Assembly (NCBI RefSeq): GCF_046630445.1
Contig: NC_092341.1
Coordinates: 27,542,001 to 27,606,000 of the forward strand
DNA: 64,000 nt
Direction of reading: 5' to 3'
From: Rutidosis leptorrhynchoides
Lineage: Eukaryota > Streptophyta > Magnoliopsida > Asterales > Asteraceae
This document shows positions 55,692 to 64,000 of this stretch, piece after piece. A program made the translations under genes and the position numbers. Every line of letters starts with the position of its first letter. Position 1 is the stretch's first letter. The notes beneath the pieces are model-generated. The model did no database searches, was not told where the DNA came from, and was given only the letters and a program-made list of their open reading frames with translations.

Positions 55692-58359
55692 TTACAAATT
55701 AAAAAGATCAGCAGCATAACGAAGTCCAATACTATTAGCATGATCATCATGCTTGTTGTGTGTCATGGGCTTCGTGAACGGGTCAGCCACATTATCATCT
55801 GTATGAATCTTAAGAATACTAATATCATTCCTCTCAACGACTTCTTGAATGTAGTCAAACTTTCGAAGAATATGTCTGCTACCTTTACGTACACATGATT
55901 CTTTTGCAAGTATAATAACACTTAAATTATCACAGTACATTTCCATAGGGGATTCAATGCTGGGAACTACTCCGAGTTCAGTAATAAACTTCCTAATCCA
56001 GACAGCTTCTTGAGCAGCTTCTGAGGCAGCAATGTATTTTGCTTCCATTGTAGACTGTGCAACCGTGCTCTGTTTTGAGCTTCTCCAATCAACTGCCCCA
56101 CCATTCATGACAAAGACATACCCTGACTGGGATCGAGAATCATCTCGATCGGTTTAGAAACTAGCATCTGTATAACATCTAATACTCAACTCTTCTTCCA
56201 AACCACCGTAAACCAAGAACATATCTTTAGTTCTCCACAAATATTTAAGAATGCTCTTAACAGCAATCCAATGTCCTTTACCTGGATTCTGTTGATAACG
56301 ACTCGTCAAAATCAAAGCTAACGAGACATCAGGTCTAGTACATAACATGGCATACATAATAGATCCTATAGCAGAAGAATACGGAACACATTTCATTCGT
56401 CTTATCTCATCAAGTGTGATAGGACTTTGAGACTTGCTCAAGGTTATGCCCTTTTGCACGGGCAATGCTCCGCGCTTGGAGTTTTGCGTGTTAAATCTTT
56501 GCAAGATTTTGTCAATGTATGTACTTTGACTCAAACCAATAAGCCTTTTGGATCTATTTCTATAGATCCTGATTCCAAGAATATACTTAGCTTCTCCAAG
56601 ATCTTTCATGGCAAAACATTTTTCAAGCCAAGATTTGACATCTTGCAAAGTTGGAATGTCATTTCCAATAAGTAGTATGTCATCAACATACAAGATCAAG
56701 AAGAAAACTTTGCTCCCACTAGCTCTAATGTAAACACAGGGCTCATCTTGGTTTTGAGAAAAACTAAACTCTTTGATTTTCTGATCAAACTTAAGATTCT
56801 AGCTCCTAGATGCTTGCTTTAATCCATAAATGGATTTGAGAAGCTTGCATACTTTAGTAGGATGCTTAGGATTCACAAACCCTTCCGGCTGAACCATACA
56901 TACGTCCTCGCTTAGGTCGCTATTTAGAAAAGCGGTTTTGACATCCATTTGCCATATTTCATAATCATGAAAAGCAGCTATGTCAATAAGTATCCTAATT
57001 GATTTAATGCTCGCGACTGGTGAAAAAGTTTCCTCATAATCAATTCCTTGAGTTTGAGTATAACCTTTTGCCACCAACCGAGCCTTAAAAGTATTTACAT
57101 TACCGTCCATTTACTGCCCACTGTCTTGCAATTGGGTGGAAGATCAATTAAGTCCCTTACTTGATTATCTTTCATGGACTGCATCTCTGCCTTCATAGCA
57201 TCTCGCCATTTGTTAGATTCTGGATCTGACATGGCTTCACCGTAGCTAGAGGGTTCATCATAATCCCCTAGATGAGGTTCATCTGAATTAATCAGAAGAT
57301 TTAACCTCTCAGGTTGATGAGGAGTTCTACTAGATTTACGAAGTATAGGTGCAACATGTTCTGGCTCACCAACAGTGTATTCAGCTTCAACGTGCGGTTG
57401 GCTAGTGCCTTCAGAAGGTGTGTCACTTTGTGATTCTTGAATTTCCTCAAGATCTACTTTACTCCCACTGACTTCTTGTAAGAGAAGATCTCTTTCAAAG
57501 AATTCATCAAACCGAGCAGTAAACACTTTGTTTTCAGCTTGGTAGTAAAAATAGTAACCCATTGTTTCCTTTGGGTATCCCACAAAGTGACATTTGATAC
57601 CTCTGGGTTCTAACTTGTTTGAAGTGTCACGTTTCACATACGCTTCACAACCCCAGACTTTCAAATAAGACAACTTAGGACTCTTTCCATACCATAATTC
57701 ATATGGTGTCTTTTCTACCTTCTTGGTTGGAACCATATTGAGTATGCGTGCAGCAGACTCTAATGCATAACCCCAAAAAGACATCGGCAGAGTAGTTAGA
57801 CTCATCATAGATCGAACCATATCAAGTAAAGTTCGATTCCTCCGTTCCGACACACCATTGTGCTGTGGTGTGTAAGGTGGAGTGAACTGTGAGACAATCC
57901 CACAATTCTTCAGGTGGTCCAAAAACTCTTGACTCATATATTCCCCTCCCCGATCAGAGCGAAGGGCTTTAATGGTCTTTCCAAGTTGATTCTCTACTTC
58001 ATTTTAGAAGATTTTGAATGTTTCAAAAACTTCATGTTTATGTTTCAGCAAGTAAACATAACCATATCTACTATAATCATCAGTAAATGTAACGAAGTAT
58101 GATTCACCATTTCTAGACATAGTTCTAAAAGGGCCACATACATCAGTATGTATTAGTCCTAAAAGATCTTTAGCTCTTTCACTAAACCGGAGAAATGAGC
58201 CTTTGTCATCTTTCCACATAAACATGACTCGCATACATCAAATGACTCAGAGCCAGTTGATTCCAAAAGCCCATCAGATTGGAGTTTTGAAATGCGTTGT
58301 TTGTTTATATGACCAAGACGACAATGCCATAGATAGGTATTATTCAAGTATTTCTTGAC
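55692..58359 (-). pseudogene. Copia-3 Pol remnant (pre-integrase to RNase H)
   Basis: In element order: pre-integrase WHCRLGHINKQRISKL (58347-58159); integrase start LIHTDVCGPF and a stop near 58004; integrase core (57937 onward) with TPQHNGVSERRNR and Glu intact; linker and RT start to a stop near 57098. RT follows with [15 protein letters not shown] and QMDVKTAFLNSDL (57110-56799), then another stop; YVDDILLIG (56699-56154) and a stop inside the RNase H YTDASF block; RNase H end with MEAKYIAASEAAQEA (56108-55692). At least four stops and one frame change. Domains are in normal copia order. Confidence 0.85.
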
Positions 58360-59655
58360 TCATTTGGCAGTACATGTATATACAGAATTATTATTTGAAA
58401 TTACACCATGCATATCAATTTCAAAAATACCATCATGTGGAATAGCATTAAAATAAAATACATTATTCTTAGAAACTGAAATACCAAAGTGCGTAAATGT
58501 TAGTTCAAAACCAACATTTTTCAAAAGAGAAACTGAAATTACATTGCTCGTAATACTAGGAGCATAATGACATTGTTCCAACAAAACAATAAGACCACTA
58601 GGTAGAGTAAGCTCATAGGTGCCAATAGCTTCGACAGCAGCTCGAGCCCCATTCTCTACTCTTAAGTCTAGTGTGTTGCTTTTCAGTCTCTTACTTCTTC
58701 TCATTCCCTGCATATTGTTACAGATGTGAGTACCACAACCAGTATCAAAAATCCAGGAATCACTAGAAAAAGTATATAACTGTATATGAAATATACCTGA
58801 TTTGCTGGTCTGGCCAGCTTTGCCTTTTCTCAACTCAGATAGGTAGGAATGACAGTTCCTCCTCCAGTGGCCAGCTTTTCCACAGTGGAAACATTCGGCG
58901 TCTTTCGCTGGGTTTTCTTTCTTGGGAGGTGGTGGAATCTTTTTCTTAGAAATTGACTTGCCTTTTCCTTTTCCCCAAGTTTTCGGCTTATTCTTTCTCA
59001 CCTTACCATCCCTAATCATCAGGACACCTGGATTGGAAACCTTATATGGAATATTCTGTTCAGCAGTTTTGAGCATCGAGTGCACCTCTGCCACAGATTT
59101 CTCCCAACCTTGCATATTGTAATTCATTACAAATTGGTGATACGATTTTGGTAGTGAAACCAAAACCGTGTTCACAGCCAAGTTAGGCGGCAAGGTAGTT
59201 CCAAGTTTTTCCAATCGGTCAATGTAGCTTTTTATTTTCAAGACATGAGAGCTCATTGATTGACCCTCCTCCATTTTGCATGTTTGAAGAAGCTTATAAG
59301 TTTCATATAACTCTTGACTAGCCTGTTTTTGAAACATATTTTTCAGCTCAGTCATCATATCATACGCTGTACGATCTTCCATTTCCTTTTGGAGGTCAGA
59401 AGTCATACTAGCAAGCATGATTAAAGCTATCTTCTCTTGCTCATCAAACAACTTCTGATAAGCATTCTTTTGAGCAGCAGTAGCTATCTCAGGAGGAGCT
59501 TCGGGTAAGGGTTCTTCAATTTTGTTCAACTTCCTTTCATATTTGAGAACAATTCTCAGGTTGCGGTACCAATCGAGAAAGTTTGAACCATTGAGTTTCT
59601 CCTTCTCCAACAAAGAATGGAGGGTGTTTTGGTTTACGTTTTGATTGTTTGACAT
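58360..59655 (-). CDS. Copia-3 Gag-protease, 431 aa open frame
   Basis: It starts MSNNQNVNQNTLHSLLEKEK and has the Gag helical core (LNGSNFLDWYRNLRIVLKYE, SHVLKIKSYIDRLEKLG). A basic linker and a zinc knuckle CFHCGKAGHWRRNC (about 275-288) follow, then a protease with IFDTGCGTHICNN. It ends in TGA at 58362-58360. The pre-integrase block continues in the same frame beyond this stop, so the end is a nonsense change within the original polyprotein. Gag itself is complete and might still assemble particles. Confidence 0.85.
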   Translation of the reverse strand: MSNNQNVNQNTLHSLLEKEKLNGSNFLDWYRNLRIVLKYERKLNKIEEPLPEAPPEIATAAQKNAYQKLFDEQEKIALIMLASMTSDLQKEMEDRTAYDMMTELKNMFQKQASQELYETYKLLQTCKMEEGQSMSSHVLKIKSYIDRLEKLGTTLPPNLAVNTVLVSLPKSYHQFVMNYNMQGWEKSVAEVHSMLKTAEQNIPYKVSNPGVLMIRDGKVRKNKPKTWGKGKGKSISKKKIPPPPKKENPAKDAECFHCGKAGHWRRNCHSYLSELRKGKAGQTSKSGIFHIQLYTFSSDSWIFDTGCGTHICNNMQGMRRSKRLKSNTLDLRVENGARAAVEAIGTYELTLPSGLIVLLEQCHYAPSITSNVISVSLLKNVGFELTFTHFGISVSKNNVFYFNAIPHDGIFEIDMHGVISNNNSVYTCTAK

Positions 59656-61245
59656 CTACAAAAGAACAAGGTTCAATTTTAGTATTTTCGATATAATACT
59701 TTAATAAATTAATTACCCAAGTTTTAATATATTAAAAAAAAATTAATTTACGAAAGCCTAAGACTCACATAGAGGTTCCATAACTACATCTGTTGATCAG
59801 CTAGCAGTTATAGAGTCTACTGGTAGGTAGCGAGTACCAATTGCATCACAGGTGCAACTCTTAGATCTTTATGGGACCTTAAGATATGTGTAGTCTAGCA
59901 AACCACTATTATTTATTGGCATGTTTGTCTCATCCTTGCCTCGAACTCAGGTCTCACCGTGAATACGATTAAGTCGTCCAATTTGGAAACAGTGAAAATT
60001 CAGCCTAGTCTCACTCGTAACTGAAAATCCACCTCGTGGCTATAATTCGATTAGGTCTCACCGGAATTAAAAAAATAACGAGGAGTGTTTGCAAGCTCAT
60101 TGGATGGCATGACTTAAATTTAACGGGTATTTTGAAAATGTTTGTGTTAAGGAATAATGCATGCACACAAGATTCGCTACACTATTTGTTAAAAATCATT
60201 TTAACCAATTTTATATATGTCGATCGTGTTTATGCGTCTAGTTTGTTATTTTATTATATATAAAAAATAACAAATACACATTGTGTATCATTTTAAAACA
60301 TTTTTAAAAGATGTCGCTCATATATATTATTTGAGTTTCAAAAAAAAAAAAATGTTTAACTTTAAACTCGTTAGAGTTTAACTTTTTTAAAATCATCAAT
60401 TTTAACCTTTGAAACTCGTTACTAGTTTTATTTGATGTTTTCATCAAAAACATTTAGCATATATTATAATCAACAATTAAATATAAATGCAAAAAAATAA
60501 AACACAACCATACCATGCATCACACACACATAGCCTAGCTCAAAAATCCTATGCTTGATCTCATGAGCCGACATGGGATCAAGAGGTCAAACTAAGGGTA
60601 ATATCGTAGCTCCCACTTGATTCAAGAATCAAGTGAAAACTTGACAAACGTCATCGTTGTCTACTTGACCTGTTCGCCATCTTCTAAGTCAAAAGCATGT
60701 TGTATTTTATCTTCAATCTTCATCTTATTACATTTATTTATAATTAAAAAATACAACTAATCTAATACTTTTACAATTTAGAATAAACTTAAATACAATA
60801 CTATGAAAATGAAAAATAAATATAATACAACTTTGGCTTCAAAATGGCCTTTCTAATAAATAATCAACATGACATAATATTGCCGTAATCAACAATCACA
60901 ACAATCATACATAGGTCGGGGCATTATGGGCTATGTGTGCAATCACAATTTTAATAACTACATTATTAAAACTTAAATATGGCTTGTCCATGGTTACAAT
61001 GCATGTGTATAACCATGGAATAAAACAATCAACAATTATAATAAATATTCAAGCCATAACAAATAAATTCAAAATTTATAACAGTGATTTTTTTTTTTCC
61101 AGATCTTATTCGTGCGTCATGAGGTAATCAACAAAGTTGACTTTCAAAACCATAAAGGTTTTGACTGTTACCAATTCACCACAAAGCTAGATCTAAAAAA
61201 AATCACGCAACAATTAAGATGGTGTAAAAGCGGCTCGGATACCAC
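59656..61245 (-). other. Copia-3 leader between PBS and gag
   Basis: 1.6 kb, AT-rich, no recognisable coding frame. 59766-60010 has many short stop-rich frames. Long leaders of this kind occur in several copia lineages; I see no captured gene here. Confidence 0.55.
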
Positions 61246-61968
61246 TGATGGAAAATCGTGTGTACTTTTACCAAAACAGATTAACGCAGCGGATAGTTAA
61301 AATAATAATCTTTTATTATTTTATGAACAAAATTTAACAAGATTAAATTTTCACTTATTTAATGAAACATGCACACGATTAATCTTTTCCAATGATCCAG
61401 TTACACCATAATAATTGTCATGAATATAAAACAAAAGAGGAGTTGACGATATACCTTTCTTGGAGAAATTGATGAGACGGAGAGAAATTTACGATCAAAA
61501 ATATGACCGTCTCTTTGGATAGTCCACACTACACTTCAAACGACCGTCAATGGATGCTAGTCCAAACCCAAGTAATATTAATCAACCTTTGGTTAATATT
61601 ATGAAATCAAAATTTTTTAGTTCATCGAAAGAAGAATGAGAGATTAATTACTCCGTAATATGGTACAATATATATAGATATTTTATTTTAATATTTCACC
61701 CGTGAACCTACCCGTGAATTCAAATTACGAAATATATGTATCATAAAGTCGTATTTCTCAAATATTTCAGGGGTATGTTATGTAACTTATAATTAATAAT
61801 TTCTATCGTAAATGAATTAATTTCGATTTACTATTTTGTTACTTGAGTAATATATATACATCATATATATATTTTATTTCATGTCTCGGTGTATATGTGT
61901 GTGACCCCGAAGACTCAAATGATGTTGATCATATAGTTATATGTTGTACTTTTCACATTAATCCTACA
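61246..61968 (-). repeat. 5' LTR of copia-3
   Basis: 723 bp; otherwise close to the left LTR. Ends AATCCTACA before the TATGG duplication. Confidence 0.9.
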
Positions 61969-61973
61969 TATGG

Positions 61974-62294
61974 GACTGCTCCAGTTACCCATTCCTGCAT
62001 TGTAAAGCTAAAAGTGCCTAAAAACAGGTTTGTAATATCATTATCGGCATTTATGTACTTCTAACAACATAAGTACAAGAAAACTTTAGAAATACTACTA
62101 TAGCAAAAGAATCCATTCAGTCATATAAAAAATGTCACAACTAATAAAACAGAATAAAATAAAACTTGATTTCATTAAGTATTTGGGTAACATGAAATGT
62201 AAATCAACGTAACCACCATTAGGTAAAAGGAAATCAAACAAACATTAAATCAAACAAAATTATTGAACGAAAGATGAGCTGAGCGCGCATGTTT
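61974..62294. other. Flank downstream of F-box 2
   Basis: No gene. 62165-62260 resembles 9745-9829 and 9964-9990 (GGTAACATGAAATGTAAATCAAC and ATCAAACAAAATTATTGAA) but lacks the MITE found there, so it represents the empty site. Confidence 0.6.
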
Positions 62295-63794
62295 CTAGAG
62301 GGAGCACCAGTTTAGTTTCAACTCAAGAGTATAGCACCTGTCAATTTTAACTAGACTAGTGTCAGTTAGATGTTCCCACTTATTGTTATCTGAATTTTTG
62401 AACTCGATATGTTTCAGTTCCAACGTTTTCCTTTTCAACAATTCACTTGTTAAGCTACTGTATTTTTTACGTACAGCAGCTGTTATGTAATTGGGATGGC
62501 AAATTGTAAACAGTGCATCTAAATATGAAGGGTGGAGCCAACCATCAGATGAAAACGATAGTTTGTGCACGTTTTTAGCCGGAAATGGGAACCGTATTTT
62601 GAGATCATCAATATCCATGTCCAGTGCATTTTGATCATAATAAGTATGAAATTTTATTCCAATGTCAAACTCGCTTGAAAAATCGAGTAATTCCCTCATG
62701 TTATAAAGACGATGATTATCCGTGGGCGTCCCTAAGTCGAGAAGATCAAGCTGAATTTTTCCCGGAGTAGTATGATTTTGAAACGAGAGATTAGGAATAA
62801 TTGTGGGGCAACCGTAAATCAAATGACATAATTTAGGAGCAGAAACTTGTACGTCGTCGATCCGCTCGTATTCAAAGAAGATTATGGTCAGTTTTTTCAA
62901 TGACGCACTTGTAATATCCAACTTTTCCGGACACCAGGAACTAAATTCAAGCTTTAAATTCTCAAGAAAATGTAATTTCGATTTGATGTTATCAAAAAAT
63001 GCAACATCTAGGATCACGTCAAATAAACTTAACTTTGTCACTCTACTTATTGAATCAATCTTGAATGTCCTGGGATTGCCACAACACTTGTACCCAAAAG
63101 TTTCAAGGTTAGGGACATCATCAACTTCCAAAGTTTTATATTCTTCTTCGGATGATACTAATTTTAACTTTTGAAGATAACGCAGATTTTTTATCTTGAT
63201 ATTCGTCAAACCAGTGCAAAATAAAAGGTGTATCTCCTCAAGTAATGTACAAGTGGAGAATAAGCTATTAAGTACCTTGTCACTTATCTTCACACTGTAC
63301 AACGTGAGTATTCTCAATGACACACAGTTAATCACACGATTTCGAGTCACCGAAACAATATCATCTCTATCTATGGTACCAAAACAATAAACTTCAAATA
63401 TGTGTAGATTTTCTCCGGAAAATATCTCATCTGTAAGTATAAACTCGCTACACCTAGAGTTATAGATTGTGAGGGAAAGCTCCTTAAGACATCTTTGGGT
63501 AGCAGCGGTTTGAATCCATTTATTAGCAAGGGAAGCCGACTGTTTGTTTTTGATTCTTATTCGGAGATCAAAAGTTTTAACTGGTATGTTGTATTTGTAA
63601 TACCTTGACATAGTTCTATCAATAAAGTGCATAGTTACACGATCATGAAACCTGAGGGTAGGGATGGTATTCCATGCGTGTCGCCATGACTTTGACAAAA
63701 CGCAAGTGCGAGCAGCTTCTTCTACCGGCAACAAAGATTGTATGAGGTGAACCAAATCCGTAACATCTTCTAATCTTCTCTTCACCTCCTTCAT
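62295..63794 (-). CDS. F-box/LRR protein 2, paralogue of F-box 1, 499 aa
   Basis: Same architecture as the gene at 9994-11523. The F-box at about residues 8-50 has DLVHLIQSLLPVEEAA and RTCVLSKSWRHAW. Leucine-rich segments include CVSLRILTLYSVKI and LENLKLEFSSW. The C-terminus has ELKHIEFKN and KWEHLTDTS and ends LKLNWCSL. The start is taken at ATG 63794 because the in-frame codons upstream begin with TTG and an acceptor-like TTAG|GTACC lies 10 nt upstream, as in paralogue 1. Both frames are intact. By eye they are clearly similar along the full length, with short indels. Expected role: SCF substrate receptor, target unknown. Confidence 0.9.
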   Translation of the reverse strand: MKEVKRRLEDVTDLVHLIQSLLPVEEAARTCVLSKSWRHAWNTIPTLRFHDRVTMHFIDRTMSRYYKYNIPVKTFDLRIRIKNKQSASLANKWIQTAATQRCLKELSLTIYNSRCSEFILTDEIFSGENLHIFEVYCFGTIDRDDIVSVTRNRVINCVSLRILTLYSVKISDKVLNSLFSTCTLLEEIHLLFCTGLTNIKIKNLRYLQKLKLVSSEEEYKTLEVDDVPNLETFGYKCCGNPRTFKIDSISRVTKLSLFDVILDVAFFDNIKSKLHFLENLKLEFSSWCPEKLDITSASLKKLTIIFFEYERIDDVQVSAPKLCHLIYGCPTIIPNLSFQNHTTPGKIQLDLLDLGTPTDNHRLYNMRELLDFSSEFDIGIKFHTYYDQNALDMDIDDLKIRFPFPAKNVHKLSFSSDGWLHPSYLDALFTICHPNYITAAVRKKYSSLTSELLKRKTLELKHIEFKNSDNNKWEHLTDTSLVKIDRCYTLELKLNWCSL

Positions 63795-64000
63795 CTCCAG
63801 GTACCTAATTAGTGTTTCATTAATTAATAAAGATAACAATTGATTAAAAATTGGTTTTTATAACTGTTCCTTTGCTTACATTTCAAATTCTTAAGATTAC
63901 ATAAAAGTAGAGGCAACAACTAATAATTTGACCCAACCACCATGACACGTTTGGGTCCAGACCCATTTAACCTTTACCCAACCCACCTGTTTTGCCAGAT
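63795..64000 (-). other. Start of the 5'UTR intron of F-box 2 (runs off the window)
   Basis: 63925-64000 (GACCCAACC, GACACGTTTGGGTCC, CCCAACCCACCTGTTTTGCC) matches 12110-12215 in the F-box 1 intron. Promoter and first exon lie outside the window. Confidence 0.55.

Larger units (their letters stand above)
54066..61968 (-). mobile_element. Copia-3: Ty1/copia element with intact Gag, broken Pol
   Basis: LTRs lie at 54066-54849 and 61246-61968 (TGATGGAAAATCG...AATCCTACA), with perfect TSD TATGG (54061-54065 and 61969-61973). The right LTR lacks about 61 bp around 61807 relative to the left one (the region at 54629-54690, rich in TGAATAGTAAAT repeats). The PBS on the minus strand is TGGTATCCGAGC (61244-61233), differing from the usual Met-tRNA site by one base. 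About 1.6 kb of leader precedes gag, and about 0.8 kb of non-coding sequence follows RNase H. Confidence 0.95.

Overview
This window is plant nuclear DNA, from a eudicot and most probably a member of the Asteraceae. It has spliced genes, F-box/LRR genes, and nested LTR retrotransposons of the Ty1/copia, Athila and Tekay-type chromovirus groups. The family assignment is inference from repeat style (for example LTRs beginning TGTGATGACTCGG on the minus strand). No bacterial features, tRNA, rRNA or CRISPR were seen.

Layout. (1) 815-8631: a four-exon host gene for a small uncharacterised membrane/coiled-coil protein. A young, complete copia element (copia-1, 2165-7798, TSD CTTAC, one intact 1393-aa polyprotein) sits in its first intron. 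(2) 9830-9963: a 134-bp Mutator-type MITE with a 9-bp TSD, just behind F-box gene 1 (minus strand, 9994-11523). That gene has a 5'UTR intron holding a truncated LINE, and a TATA box near 12978. (3) 14016-17720: fragments of three more copia elements. (4) 18265-18513 is a duplicated fragment of the host gene (exon 1 plus intron). It begins a second, decayed copy of the left-hand segment that ends with F-box paralogue 2 (62295-63794).

(5) The second copy was blown apart by nested insertions. Copia-2 (18514-53430, minus strand, TSD ATCAC) is split by an Athila element (20407-49719, plus strand, TSD ATAGG). Athila is itself split by a solo Tekay-like LTR (27986-30659, TSD TCTTT) and by a full Tekay-type chromovirus (33513-46614, minus strand, TSD CTCTT). 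A further copia element (copia-3, 54066-61968, minus strand, TSD TATGG) lies between copia-2 and F-box 2. LTR differences counted by eye (about 1.2% copia-2, 1.1% Athila, 0.5% Tekay, 0.6% copia-1) agree with the nesting order.

Most unusual content. (a) The chromovirus carries two extra reading frames between its 5' LTR and gag: an acidic repeat protein (three stops) and an uninterrupted 227-aa F-box protein resembling a host gene family. (b) The copia-1 LTR encodes three tandem bulged-U hairpins with compensatory base changes, enclosed by a 9-bp stem, in the RNA leader. (c) Short GC-rich dyad-symmetric motifs occur in LTRs of several unrelated element families here. In Athila the same motif (GGAC-GCC-GTCC) clusters both in the LTR and before an internal, intron-containing ORF that looks like an independent transcription unit.
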